In this document: one piece after another, positions 17,033 to 26,129 of the stretch
Layout: each line of letters opens with the position of its first letter
How positions within the stretch are numbered: position 1 is the first letter of the stretch
Assembly (NCBI RefSeq): GCF_001884185.1
Contig: NZ_MAOE01000035.1
Span: forward strand, 310,001 to 374,000
Direction: 5' to 3'
Length of the DNA: 64,000 bases
Origin: Bacillus albus
Lineage (GTDB): Bacteria; Bacillota; Bacilli; Bacillales; Bacillaceae_G
The notes under the pieces: model-generated
Database searches by the model: none
The model's input: the letters and a program-made list of their open reading frames with translations, nothing else
What the model was told of the DNA's origin: nothing
Program-made: the position numbers and the translations under genes

Positions 17033-17827
17033 ATGACGGGACGTTTACAAAATAAAGTAATCGTCATTACAGGTGCTTCTAGTGGAATTGGAGAGCAAGT
17101 TGCAATGCAAGTTGCAGAGCTAGGTGCGACTCCAGTATTAATGGCTAGAACAGAAGAGAAATTAAAAGCGCTAGCGGACAAAATTAAAGAAACTTATAAT
17201 ACGCCTTGCTATTATTATGTATTAGATGTAAGTGAAGAGACGGAAGTACAATCTGTTTTTTCAAAGGTATTACAAGAAGTGGGACGTATTGATATATTAG
17301 TAAACAATGCGGGATTTGGTATTTTTAAAACGTTTGAAGATGCGTCAATGGATGAAGTGAAAAATATGTTCCAAGTAAATGTATTTGGACTAGTAGCTTG
17401 TACGAAAGCGGTACTACCTTACATGGTGAAAAGAAACGAAGGGCATATTATTAATATTGCTTCACTTGCTGGGAAAATTGCAACTCCGAAATCAAGTGCG
17501 TATGCAGCGACGAAACATGCAGTATTAGGATTTACGAATAGTTTACGCATGGAGTTGTCTAATACAAATGTTTTCGTAACAGCGATTAATCCAGGTCCGA
17601 TAGATACGAACTTTTTTGAAATAGCTGATCAATCCGGTACATATGTGAAAAATATGGGACGATACATGTTAAAACCAACATATGTAGCAGAGCAAATCGT
17701 AAAATCGATGCAAATGAAAAAGCGTGAAGTAAACTTACCGAAGTGGATGGGCATTGGTCCAAAACTGTATGCTCTATTCCCAGGTTTATTTGAGCGTGTT
17801 GCAGGTAAATCATTAAGTAAAAAATAG
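17033..17827 (+). CDS. yqjQ: SDR-family oxidoreductase (YqjQ-like)
   Basis: A 264-residue classical short-chain dehydrogenase. The NAD(P) loop is TGASSGIGEQ, the structural motif is NNAGFG, and the catalytic residues are Ser in NIASLAG and the YAATK pair. The start at 17033 uses AGGTGA; the 9-base-upstream GTG is inside that site. It lies 9 bases after yqjP, so the two form an operon, the same pair as in B. subtilis. The substrate is unknown. Confidence 0.85.
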   Translation: MTGRLQNKVIVITGASSGIGEQVAMQVAELGATPVLMARTEEKLKALADKIKETYNTPCYYYVLDVSEETEVQSVFSKVLQEVGRIDILVNNAGFGIFKTFEDASMDEVKNMFQVNVFGLVACTKAVLPYMVKRNEGHIINIASLAGKIATPKSSAYAATKHAVLGFTNSLRMELSNTNVFVTAINPGPIDTNFFEIADQSGTYVKNMGRYMLKPTYVAEQIVKSMQMKKREVNLPKWMGIGPKLYALFPGLFERVAGKSLSKK

Positions 17828-17861
17828 GAGATTTCCATATGGAAATCTCCTATTTTTTTAT
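17822..17861. terminator. Bidirectional terminator after yqjQ
   Basis: A long palindrome (AAATAGGAGATTTCCATAT and complement) with a T-run serves both flanking genes. Confidence 0.9.
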
Positions 17862-18043
17862 TTTCCAGTCACATAATCGTAAACGATATCCTCAACTGCC
17901 TCGTATACATCAATTTCAGTATTTGAATGAATTATCGTTTGAATATGTTTAATAAGTATTTCCTGATCCTCATTTGACATAGGATTACATTGATATTGCT
18001 GAAAACTTTTTATAATCATTTTCTCAATTAATTTCTCATTCAT
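17858..18043 (-). CDS. Small YqzH-like protein
   Basis: A 61-residue soluble, acidic helical protein starting MNEKLIEKMIIKSFQQY and ending VYDYVTGK. Size, sequence style and position next to yqjQ suggest the YqzH family of small Bacillus proteins of unknown function; this is recall, not a search. A GGGG(A)-type site precedes the ATG on the minus strand. Confidence 0.6.
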   Translation of the reverse strand: MNEKLIEKMIIKSFQQYQCNPMSNEDQEILIKHIQTIIHSNTEIDVYEAVEDIVYDYVTGK

Positions 18044-18201
18044 GTTTTTCCCCGCCTGTATGTATACATGTATTGTTTCATTGTACTTTAAGTGAAATGA
18101 AAAAACTACTATACACTATTTATGTATAAAAATCCGGTGGTGTAGATTATTTTTCTAGTAAAATTAAGTTTTTTAAGTTTGTTAAATTTATAAATATTTA
18201 A

Positions 18202-18230
18202 TTGACTTTATAAATATGCAATATTATAAT
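18202..18230 (+). promoter_or_regulatory. Promoter of the arginine operon with putative ArgR site
   Basis: TTGACT (18202-18207) and TATAAT (18225-18230) have ideal 17-bp spacing. The spacer TTATAAATATGCAAT resembles a half of the Bacillus ARG box (CATGAATAAAAATTCAAG-like), which would let the arginine repressor block polymerase. The promoter is firm; the ArgR assignment is an inference. Confidence 0.65.
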
Positions 18231-18267
18231 CATAATTAATTTAAAGAATCGATATGAGGAGGGGCAT

Positions 18268-19305
18268 ATGAAAGTCGCGATTATTGGAGCAACTGGGTAT
18301 GGAGGTATTGAGTTAATTCGGTTATTAGAGCAACATCCATATTTTTCGATAGCATCTCTTCATTCTTTTTCGCAAGTTGGCGAGTGTATAACAAATGTAT
18401 ATCCGCATTTTCAAAATGTTCTTGTTCATACGTTACAAGAAATTGATGCGGAGGAAATAGTGAAGGGAGCAGAAATTGTATTTTTGGCAACCCCGGCAGG
18501 AGTATCGGCAGAGCTAACTCCAAAATTATTAGAAGTAGGTTTAAAAGTAATTGATCTATCTGGAGATTTTCGTATGAAAGATCCTTTCATATATGAACAG
18601 TGGTATAAAAGGGCAGCTGCAAAAGAAGAAGTTCTTAGTGAAGCTGTATATGGGTTAAGTGAATGGAAAAGGTCTGAGATACAAAATGCAAATTTAATTG
18701 CAAACCCAGGATGTTTTGCTACAGCTGCATTATTAGCGGTATTACCGTTAGTTCGTAGCCGCACAATTGATGAAGATTCTATTATTATTGATGCAAAATC
18801 AGGAGTATCTGGAGCAGGCAAAACACCAACAACAATGACTCACTTCCCTGAGTTATATGATAACTTGCGTATTTATAAAGTGAATGAGCATCAACACGTT
18901 CCTGAGATTGAGCAAATGCTTGCGGAGTGGAATAGGGAAACGAAGCCAATCACGTTTAGTACACATTTAATACCGATATCACGAGGGATTATGATTACAC
19001 TTTATGCGAAAGTAAAACGAGAAATGGAAAGAGAACAGCTTCAAAAGTTATATGAAGAAACGTATGAACAATCACCTTTCATTCGAATTCGTACGCAAGG
19101 AGAGTTTCCAAGTCCGAAAGAAGTGAGAGGCTCAAATTATTGTGATATGGGGATAGCTTACGATGGAAGAACAGGAAGAGTGACAGTCGTATCTGTTATA
19201 GACAATATGATGAAAGGTGCGGCTGGGCAAGCGGTTCAAAATGCAAATATAGTAGCGGGACTAGAAGAAACAACAGGTTTACAGTATATGCCGCTTTATT
19301 TATAA
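18268..19305 (+). CDS. argC: N-acetyl-gamma-glutamyl-phosphate reductase
   Basis: A 345-residue cytosolic NADPH-dependent enzyme, third step of ornithine synthesis. Rossmann start IIGATGYGGIELIRLL, active-site Cys in NPGCFATAALL, and C-terminal HLIPISRG are all present, and the length is normal. GAGGAGG precedes the ATG. First gene of argCJBDF. Confidence 0.94.
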   Translation: MKVAIIGATGYGGIELIRLLEQHPYFSIASLHSFSQVGECITNVYPHFQNVLVHTLQEIDAEEIVKGAEIVFLATPAGVSAELTPKLLEVGLKVIDLSGDFRMKDPFIYEQWYKRAAAKEEVLSEAVYGLSEWKRSEIQNANLIANPGCFATAALLAVLPLVRSRTIDEDSIIIDAKSGVSGAGKTPTTMTHFPELYDNLRIYKVNEHQHVPEIEQMLAEWNRETKPITFSTHLIPISRGIMITLYAKVKREMEREQLQKLYEETYEQSPFIRIRTQGEFPSPKEVRGSNYCDMGIAYDGRTGRVTVVSVIDNMMKGAAGQAVQNANIVAGLEETTGLQYMPLYL

Positions 19306-19316
19306 GGGGGGACATG

Positions 19317-20540
19317 ATGATTAAAGTAGAGTCTATTACAAAATTAGACAATGGTTCAATTGTAACGCCAAAAGGCTTTTCGACAATCGGTACTGCAAAT
19401 GGTTTGAAAAAAGATAAAAAGGATTTAGGTGTAATCATTTGTGAAGTGCCAGCATCATGTGCCGCCGTTTATACAACGAATCAAATACAAGCAGCTCCCT
19501 TGCAAGTAACGAAAGACAGTATAACAGCTGAGGGGAAATTGCAGGCAATTATCGTCAATAGTGGAAATGCAAATGCTTGTACAGGAACGAAAGGGTTACA
19601 AGATGCTTACGAGATGCGCACATTAGGAGCGGAACATTTTGGAGTGAAAGAACATTACGTTGCAGTAGCTTCAACAGGTGTAATTGGTGTTCCGCTCCCG
19701 ATGGATATAATCCGAAAGGGAATTACAACTCTTATCCCGACGAAGGAAGAAAATGAAGCTCATTCTTTTTCTGAAGCAATCTTAACGACGGATCTTATAA
19801 CGAAAGAAACTTGCTATGAGATGATGATTGATGAGAAGAAAGTGACGATTGCTGGTGTTGCGAAAGGTTCAGGGATGATTCATCCAAATATGGCAACGAT
19901 GCTAAGTTTTATTACGACAGATGCTCATATAGAGCATGACGTATTGCAAACAGCATTATCAAAAATAACGAATCATACATTTAATCAAATTACGGTAGAT
20001 GGAGATACTTCTACGAATGACATGGTCATCGTTATGGCAAGTGGATTATCAGAAACGAAACCAATCAATATGGAACATACAGATTGGGAAACTTTCGTAT
20101 TTGCTTTACAGAAGGTATGTGAAGATTTAGCAAAAAAAATTGCACAAGATGGTGAAGGTGCTACGAAGTTAATAGAAGTAAATGTGCTAGGAGCGAAAGC
20201 GAATGAAGAGGCAAAGAAAATTGCAAAGCAAATAGTCGGCTCGAGTCTTGTGAAAACAGCAATACATGGTGAAGACCCAAACTGGGGGCGAATTATTAGC
20301 AGTATTGGACAAAGTGAAGTAGAGATTAATCCAAATACAATTGATATTACTCTTCAATCGATTACTGTGTTAAAAAATAGTGAGCCTCAAATATTTTCTG
20401 AAGAGGAAATGAAAAAGAAATTAAAAGAACATGAAATTATGATTAATGTGTATTTACATTTAGGAGAAGAGTCGGGATCAGCTTGGGGCTGTGACTTAAG
20501 CTATGAATATGTGAAAATAAACGCTTGTTATCGTACATAA
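19317..20540 (+). CDS. argJ: Bifunctional ornithine acetyltransferase / N-acetylglutamate synthase
   Basis: A 407-residue precursor that cleaves itself before a Thr in the conserved KGSGMIHPNMATML segment (about residue 190) to give alpha and beta chains. It recycles the acetyl group from N-acetylornithine to glutamate. VNSGNANACTG and the C-terminal ACYRT also fit the family. Of two adjacent ATGs the second (19317) is better spaced from AAGGGGG. It starts 11 bases after argC. Confidence 0.93.
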   Translation: MIKVESITKLDNGSIVTPKGFSTIGTANGLKKDKKDLGVIICEVPASCAAVYTTNQIQAAPLQVTKDSITAEGKLQAIIVNSGNANACTGTKGLQDAYEMRTLGAEHFGVKEHYVAVASTGVIGVPLPMDIIRKGITTLIPTKEENEAHSFSEAILTTDLITKETCYEMMIDEKKVTIAGVAKGSGMIHPNMATMLSFITTDAHIEHDVLQTALSKITNHTFNQITVDGDTSTNDMVIVMASGLSETKPINMEHTDWETFVFALQKVCEDLAKKIAQDGEGATKLIEVNVLGAKANEEAKKIAKQIVGSSLVKTAIHGEDPNWGRIISSIGQSEVEINPNTIDITLQSITVLKNSEPQIFSEEEMKKKLKEHEIMINVYLHLGEESGSAWGCDLSYEYVKINACYRT

Positions 20541-20551
20541 GGAGAGGGAAG

Positions 20552-21319
20552 ATGAGCGATTATATTGTAGTAAAATGCGGCGGTAGTATGTTGGACCAAT
20601 TAAATGATGTGTTTTTTGATTGCATAAAGAAATTGCAACAGAAGTATAAAGTAGTGATTGTCCATGGTGGCGGTCCAGAAATTGATGCCAAACTAAAAGA
20701 TTGTAACATCAAAGTAGAAAAAAGAGATGGGTTACGAGTAACACCGAAAGAAGTTATGGATATTGTTCAAATGGTGCTATGCGGAAGTACGAATAAAAAG
20801 TTTGTAATGAAGTTGCAAAGGCATAATTTACTTGCGGTAGGTTGCTCTGGGTGTGACGGCAATTTACTTCAAGTTCAACCTGTCAGCGAAGAAATAGGAT
20901 ATGTGGGAGAAGTAAGTTATGTCGAAACAGCTTTACTAAAAGGATTAATACATTTGAATTATATTCCTGTTATTGCTCCGGTCGGCATAAATGAGAATGA
21001 GATTTATAACATAAATGCGGATACCGCCGCAGCTGGAATTGCGGCCGCATTATCCGCAAAAGAACTCATTTTTATTACAGATGTAGATGGAATATTACAT
21101 GAAGGAAAGTTAGTAAAGAAAACGGATGAATTTGAAATTGTTAATTTAATAGAAAAAGGAGTTATTACAGGCGGGATGATTCCGAAAGTACAGGCGGCAC
21201 TAGCGTCATTAAAAATGGGAGTGCAAAAGATAAGTATTGTGAACGGTACAAAAGATTTTACCGAAGTTACGGGAGGGTGTATCGGAACGACGGTAACGAA
21301 AGGAGTAAGTATCGTATGA
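20552..21319 (+). CDS. argB: Acetylglutamate kinase
   Basis: A 255-residue amino-acid kinase that phosphorylates N-acetylglutamate. Motifs: VKCGGSML, VHGGGPEI, INADTAAAGIAAAL and FITDVDGI. It has the short form without the N-terminal helix typical of arginine-inhibited hexameric enzymes, so allosteric control by arginine is not expected from length alone. The ATG at 20552 follows AGGAGAGG. The stop overlaps the argD start (ATGA at 21316-21319). Confidence 0.93.
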   Translation: MSDYIVVKCGGSMLDQLNDVFFDCIKKLQQKYKVVIVHGGGPEIDAKLKDCNIKVEKRDGLRVTPKEVMDIVQMVLCGSTNKKFVMKLQRHNLLAVGCSGCDGNLLQVQPVSEEIGYVGEVSYVETALLKGLIHLNYIPVIAPVGINENEIYNINADTAAAGIAAALSAKELIFITDVDGILHEGKLVKKTDEFEIVNLIEKGVITGGMIPKVQAALASLKMGVQKISIVNGTKDFTEVTGGCIGTTVTKGVSIV

Positions 21320-22476
21320 CAAGTCATCTTTTTCAAACGTATGGGAGAAGAGATATTGAGCTTGTAAAGGGAAGTGGAACGAAAGTCGTTGATGAAAATG
21401 GTAAGCAATATTTAGATTTCACATCAGGAATTGGCGTATGTAATTTAGGACATTGTCATCCTACTGTTATGAAAGCTGTCCAAGAGCAACTTCATCATAT
21501 ATGGCATATATCTAACCTGTTTACAAACAGCTTACAAGAAGAAGTAGCGTCATTATTAACAGAAAATACAGCGTTACATTCTGTTTTCTTCTGTAATAGC
21601 GGGGCAGAGGCGAATGAAGCAGCTTTGAAGTTAGCCCGTAAGCATACTGAAAAATCTCTCGTCGTAACATGCGAGCAGTCTTTTCACGGTAGAACATTCG
21701 GAACGATGAGTGCGACGGGGCAAAATAAAGTGAAAGAGGGATTTGGTCCATTACTTCCATCTTTTTTACATATTCCTTTTAACGATATTAAGGCATTGAA
21801 AGAGGTAATGAATGAAGAAGTAGCGGCAGTAATGGTAGAAGTTGTTCAAGGTGAGGGAGGAGTAGTACCTGCTAATCTAGCCTTTTTGAAAGAGATTGAA
21901 ACATTATGTAAGAAGGCCGGTTCCCTATTTATTATAGATGAAGTACAAACTGGAATTGGAAGAACTGGGACATTATTTGCTTACGAACAAATGGGAATAT
22001 ATCCTCATATCGTTACTACCGCTAAGGCGCTTGGAAATGGCATTCCAGTTGGAGCAATGATTGGCCGGAAAGAACTTGGAACATCGTTTCCTGCAGGATC
22101 ACACGGTTCAACGTTTGGTGGAAATTATATTGCAATGGTTGCAGCGAAAGAAGTATTGCAAATAACTAAGAAACCATCGTTTTTAAAAGAAGTAAAGGAA
22201 AAGGGCGAGTACGTATTACAGAAGTTGCAAGAGGAATTACGACATGCCGAATGTATTCAACATATACGTGGTAAGGGGCTTATGATTGGGATTGAGTGTA
22301 AGCATGAAGTTGTAAGTTTTATAGAACAACTAGAGAAAGAAGGGCTTCTCGTATTACAAGCAGGACCTAATGTGATAAGACTATTACCACCACTTATTGT
22401 GACGAATGAAGAGTTAGAACAGGCAGTATATATGATAAAAAAAGTAGTTTGTACAAAAAACGTATCAATTATATAA
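21316..22476 (+). CDS. argD: Acetylornithine aminotransferase
   Basis: A 386-residue class III PLP-dependent transaminase converting N-acetylglutamate semialdehyde to N-acetylornithine. Seen: FCNSGAEANEAALKLARKH, FHGRTFG, the cofactor Asp in IIDEVQTGIGRTG and the PLP Lys in TTAKALGNGIP. Start at 21316 overlaps the argB stop by 4 bases (translational coupling). Confidence 0.92.
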   Translation: MTSHLFQTYGRRDIELVKGSGTKVVDENGKQYLDFTSGIGVCNLGHCHPTVMKAVQEQLHHIWHISNLFTNSLQEEVASLLTENTALHSVFFCNSGAEANEAALKLARKHTEKSLVVTCEQSFHGRTFGTMSATGQNKVKEGFGPLLPSFLHIPFNDIKALKEVMNEEVAAVMVEVVQGEGGVVPANLAFLKEIETLCKKAGSLFIIDEVQTGIGRTGTLFAYEQMGIYPHIVTTAKALGNGIPVGAMIGRKELGTSFPAGSHGSTFGGNYIAMVAAKEVLQITKKPSFLKEVKEKGEYVLQKLQEELRHAECIQHIRGKGLMIGIECKHEVVSFIEQLEKEGLLVLQAGPNVIRLLPPLIVTNEELEQAVYMIKKVVCTKNVSII

Positions 22477-22488
22477 GGGGGAAGTTCC

Positions 22489-23439
22489 ATGTCAACTGTA
22501 CAAGTACCAAAATTAAATACGAAAGATCTTTTAACACTAGAAGAATTGACGCAAGAAGAAATTATTTCTTTAATTGAGTTTGCTATATATTTAAAAAAGA
22601 ATAAGCAGGAGCCTTTATTACAGGGCAAAATATTAGGGCTTATCTTTGATAAACATTCAACTCGTACTCGCGTATCTTTTGAAGCAGGAATGGTACAACT
22701 CGGAGGACATGGTATGTTTTTAAGTGGGAAAGAGATGCAAATTGGAAGAGGAGAGAGCGTTTCAGATACTGCGAAAGTATTATCTCATTATATTGACGGG
22801 ATCATGATACGTACATTCTCACATGCTGATGTAGAAGAGCTTGCAAAAGAATCGAGCATACCTGTAATTAACGGTTTAACGGACGATCATCATCCTTGTC
22901 AAGCATTGGCAGACTTAATGACAATATATGAAGAAAAAAATACATTTAAAGGAATAAAATTGGCTTACGTAGGTGACGGAAATAATGTATGTCATTCATT
23001 GTTGTTAGCGAGTGCGAAAGTCGGAATGCATATGACTGTTGCAACGCCTGTAGGGTATGGACCGAATGAGGAAATTGTAAAAAAAGCATTAGCGATTGCT
23101 GAAGAAACAGGAGCGAAAATTGAAATTTTGCATAACCCTGAACTAGCGGTGAATGAATCAGATTTCATTTATACTGACGTTTGGATGAGCATGGGACAAG
23201 AGGGCGAAGAAGAGAAATATACTTTATTTCAACCGTACCAAATCAATAACGAACTTGTTACGCATGCGAAACAAACATATCGTTTCTTACACTGTCTACC
23301 TGCCCATCGCGAAGAGGAAGTGACAGGAGAAATTATAGACGGACCACAGTCTATCGTTTTTGAGCAAGCTGGTAATCGATTGCATGCGCAAAAAGCGTTA
23401 TTAGTAAGTTTATTTAAAAATGTAGAAAAGCTTTCCTAA
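22489..23439 (+). CDS. argF: Ornithine carbamoyltransferase
   Basis: A 316-residue enzyme forming citrulline from ornithine and carbamoyl phosphate. The carbamoyl phosphate loop [31 protein letters not shown] and [14 protein letters not shown] are canonical. It starts 12 bases after argD after GGGGG. Unlike the B. subtilis argCJBD-carAB-argF cluster, no carbamoyl-phosphate synthase genes separate argD and argF here. Confidence 0.93.
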   Translation: MSTVQVPKLNTKDLLTLEELTQEEIISLIEFAIYLKKNKQEPLLQGKILGLIFDKHSTRTRVSFEAGMVQLGGHGMFLSGKEMQIGRGESVSDTAKVLSHYIDGIMIRTFSHADVEELAKESSIPVINGLTDDHHPCQALADLMTIYEEKNTFKGIKLAYVGDGNNVCHSLLLASAKVGMHMTVATPVGYGPNEEIVKKALAIAEETGAKIEILHNPELAVNESDFIYTDVWMSMGQEGEEEKYTLFQPYQINNELVTHAKQTYRFLHCLPAHREEEVTGEIIDGPQSIVFEQAGNRLHAQKALLVSLFKNVEKLS

Positions 23440-23441
23440 AT

Positions 23442-23497
23442 GGTGTGCACCTCACTTGTTATGTATAAATAACAATTTGAGGTGCACTTTTTTACAT
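23442..23497 (+). terminator. Terminator of the arginine operon
   Basis: GTGCACCTCA pairs with TGAGGTGCAC across a loop of about 24 bases, followed by TTTTTT. Confidence 0.85.
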
Positions 23498-23619
23498 TGA
23501 AATGTCATATGTATATTTAGTTAACCATTTTAATCTCATTTATAATAAAAGAAGAAACTAAAATTGTTTTTCAGAGTGTGTAAGGACATACTACATATAA
23601 AAATATAGTTAAAGAGATG

Positions 23620-24177
23620 ATGAATTTGAAAACAACTAAGAGAAGATATTCGCTTTTCCAGCGGATGTGGAGAATATTAAAGTTTCAATATTATAAGTTG
23701 CTTCGATCACCAGAAGGTGCAAAGAAAGTATCGTTAGGTTTTGCGATTGGTTTTGGTTTAGAGATGTTGGTCATATATACGGCATCGCTCGTATATGTAA
23801 TATTTTATCCGATTGTTCGATTAGCAAAGGCATCTTTTCCTGCTGCGGTTATTGGCAATATTATTGGAAAAATATCGTTTCTCCCAGTAGTTTTATTTCC
23901 GCTTGCGTATGCGCTAGGGAAAATGATTTATCCATTTCATGTACAAAAAATACATCATGAACCATTTACGATATCTGATTTGTTTTCAAGTCATATTTTT
24001 ACGATATTAAAGGGTTTATTACAGAGTGAAGTGTATGTATTAATCGGAATGACGATTTTAGGAGTTGTGTTTGGTGTAGTTTCGTATTTCGTGGTGCATT
24101 ATCTATACGAAAAGAACCGTAAGTTACGTTTAAAGAACAGAAAGAAACGAGTGACAGAACCACTCGTACAAATATAA
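23620..24177 (+). CDS. DUF2062 membrane protein
   Basis: A 185-residue protein with a basic amphipathic N-terminus (FQRMWRILKFQYYKLLR), two or three hydrophobic hairpins (GFAIGFGLEMLVIYTASLVY, FLPVVLFPLAYALG, YVLIGMTILGVVFGVVSYFV) and a strongly basic tail. The pattern SPEGAKKVSLGFAIG is typical of DUF2062. Function unknown. Adjacent in-frame ATGs exist and the site upstream is weak. Confidence 0.72.
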   Translation: MNLKTTKRRYSLFQRMWRILKFQYYKLLRSPEGAKKVSLGFAIGFGLEMLVIYTASLVYVIFYPIVRLAKASFPAAVIGNIIGKISFLPVVLFPLAYALGKMIYPFHVQKIHHEPFTISDLFSSHIFTILKGLLQSEVYVLIGMTILGVVFGVVSYFVVHYLYEKNRKLRLKNRKKRVTEPLVQI

Positions 24178-24235
24178 AGAGTGTCACACTCGTTTTCTCC
24201 TTGGAATATGTTTAAGAAAAAGGGGGAGAGAATGA

Positions 24236-24451
24236 ATGTATTATTATTACGTACCTCAAGTCTATCCGTATGTAAATTATTATCCGGCTTATGATATGGA
24301 TAGACAATACGAATTATATCGACAACAACAAGTACAGCAATTACAGCAATTATCACAAATACCACAGCAACAGCCTACGCAAGAACAAAAACCATATTTA
24401 ACGACATGGCCATATTCAAATGTATACTATGGTAATTATTACGAATCATAA
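24236..24451 (+). CDS. Tyrosine/glutamine-rich small protein
   Basis: A 71-residue protein of extreme composition: about 16 Tyr, 15 Gln and 6 Pro, with QQQVQQLQQL and a YY-rich start and end. No hydrophobic segment. GGGGGAGAG precedes the ATG. Such composition recalls spore-coat or spore-surface proteins that become cross-linked, but I recognise no family and the role is open. Confidence 0.65.
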   Translation: MYYYYVPQVYPYVNYYPAYDMDRQYELYRQQQVQQLQQLSQIPQQQPTQEQKPYLTTWPYSNVYYGNYYES

Positions 24452-24479
24452 AGCTGCTTCTATTTAGAAGCAGCTTTAT
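24450..24479. terminator. Bidirectional terminator
   Basis: AAAGCTGCTTCTA pairs with TAGAAGCAGCTTT; it ends the small Tyr/Gln-rich gene and the MarR gene. Confidence 0.8.
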
Positions 24480-24922
24480 GCGTTTGTTTTCAAAATTAAA
24501 TTTTGAATGGTTTGAAGAGAGTGAATGAGTTTTTCACGTTCTTCCTCAGATAATGTTTGGAAATTTTCTTTTAATTTGTCTAAAATGAATTGTTGATACT
24601 GATTTACTAACAATTTCCCTTCAGCTGTTAGGGAAATTAAAATGACCCGTCGATCTTTTTCGCTATAATGACGCTCTATTAGTTCTTCTTGAATCAGTTT
24701 GTTTAATAGAGGTGTCATGTTAGGCCTTGAAATCGCTAGCCGCTTGCCAATTTCGGAAACTGCTAATGTGCCATTTTCATGCAGAAGTAGCAATACTTGT
24801 GTATGTGATGGCGGCATATGTCTTTGAGAAGAAAATTCTCCAGGAAGCATAAATTTGCGATAAAAAAGAGGCACTAGCGAAAGAAGATGATCAACAATAC
24901 GTTCCCACTCCCGTGATTCCAT
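24476..24922 (-). CDS. MarR-family transcriptional regulator
   Basis: A 148-residue winged-helix repressor. The DNA-binding part reads LLHENGTLAVSEIGKRLAISRPNMTPLLNKL, with the wing RHYSEKDRRVILISLT, framed by dimerisation helices at both ends. The ATG at 24922 has AAGGAGG seven bases upstream; an earlier in-frame start at 24946 would leave that site unused. The target genes are not evident; it may act on itself or on the neighbouring esterase gene. Confidence 0.85.
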   Translation of the reverse strand: MESREWERIVDHLLSLVPLFYRKFMLPGEFSSQRHMPPSHTQVLLLLHENGTLAVSEIGKRLAISRPNMTPLLNKLIQEELIERHYSEKDRRVILISLTAEGKLLVNQYQQFILDKLKENFQTLSEEEREKLIHSLQTIQNLILKTNA

Positions 24923-24994
24923 ATAAAGGCCTCCTTCCACTCTCATTGTAACAAAAAAGACATGTTATAAAAATAGAATTGTTTCATGGGAATT

Positions 24995-25774
24995 TTAATA
25001 TTTGTAGGCCAACACTTTTTTTGTAAATGAATCGGCAATAATCGTATAGCCTTTGTCATTAGGGTGTACTTGGTCAAAGAGTAATTCTTTCTTATCATTA
25101 GATATTAATTTGCGAATTGGTAAAACGATAGATGGTTGATTTGCTTTTGCAATGGAATAAACGGATTCATTCCAGCCGTCTAAAAACATATCTGCATAAC
25201 TTGCGATGGAGTCATCGAGTTGTAATGGGTTATAGAGTTCAGAAAGAATGAGTAAAGCATCCGGATTTTGATCTCGAACTGTCTTTACAATACTTTTTAC
25301 ATCCACTTCAAAATGAGCCTTTTCTTTATTTAACATTTTAATACCATCTATAACACCGACATCTCGATTTAAACGAAATAAATTATTTCCTCCAATATTA
25401 ATTGTAATGATATTTGCCGCTCTAATTTTTTGTTTTACATCTTCTGATTGAACTTTTTTAACGAGACGATCTGTTGTAAGACCATTTATACCAAGGTTTT
25501 CTACTGTTATTGGTTTATGAATTTGTGCTTCTATTTGTCTAGAGGCTAATTCAGCAAATCCCCCTTGTGTCGATCCATATCCTTTGGCGAGCGAATCACC
25601 TAGTACGAGATGATAAAAGGAATCGTTTGTTTGCTTATCAATCCAACTTGGAGTAGATGTTTTTTCTGTTTTTTCTTCGGGTTCATTTTGTTTTGTCTCA
25701 TCGTTCTTTTCAAAATAAGAATAAGAAATGATTAGAAGGAGGAGACAAACAATTGTTAAGGTGACTTTTTTCAT
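24995..25774 (-). CDS. SGNH/GDSL-family esterase or lipase, membrane-anchored or secreted
   Basis: A 259-residue protein with an N-terminal hydrophobic segment (VTLTIVCLLLLIISYSYF), a Glu/Lys/Thr linker to about residue 40, then an SGNH hydrolase domain: block I LGDSLAKGYG (catalytic Ser), block II LGINGLTTDRL, block III INIGGNN and block V DQVHPNDKGY (Asp and His). It resembles the B. subtilis YpmR/lysophospholipase L1 group. The substrate is not known. AAGGAGG precedes the ATG. Confidence 0.82.
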   Translation of the reverse strand: MKKVTLTIVCLLLLIISYSYFEKNDETKQNEPEEKTEKTSTPSWIDKQTNDSFYHLVLGDSLAKGYGSTQGGFAELASRQIEAQIHKPITVENLGINGLTTDRLVKKVQSEDVKQKIRAANIITINIGGNNLFRLNRDVGVIDGIKMLNKEKAHFEVDVKSIVKTVRDQNPDALLILSELYNPLQLDDSIASYADMFLDGWNESVYSIAKANQPSIVLPIRKLISNDKKELLFDQVHPNDKGYTIIADSFTKKVLAYKY

Positions 25775-25937
25775 AATTCATCCTCCTTGTAATTGGTAAT
25801 TGTATCATATTCAGCAGTATTAGCAATGTAAGGGCATATTATATGTTTATGAAAAGTTTACAATAACTTTACAGAAAATTTGTAGAAGTATGTCAAAAAA
25901 TATTGACGATATGAAAGGACATTATATATGATTATGT

Positions 25938-26060
25938 CAGATAAGGTGAAATTTTAATTAGTAGGGCTTTATTTCCCGATAAGTAAAGTCTCACCAATCG
26001 AGCGTTTAAGGGGACTACTCATTAGCGCAGGGTGAAATGAAAATCTTATCTTTAATAGAA
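25938..26060 (-). repeat. Degenerate bcr-type element, reverse orientation
   Basis: Read on the minus strand it contains CGATTGGTGAG (the bcr1 copy at 2785 has CCGATTGGTGAG), ACTAATTAAAATTTCAC and TTAT at the end, matching the 3' third of bcr1. The 5' part (CATTTCACCCTGCGCTAATG and on) differs from the two good copies. It lies in the 355-bp gap between the esterase gene and the wall-anchored nucleotidase gene; nothing else is seen there. Confidence 0.5.
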
Positions 26061-26129
26061 GAAAAAAGGTATGTGATTAGAGACAGATTCATTTCATTAT
26101 TTTTGGTAATTGTATAAGGGGGATTTTTT

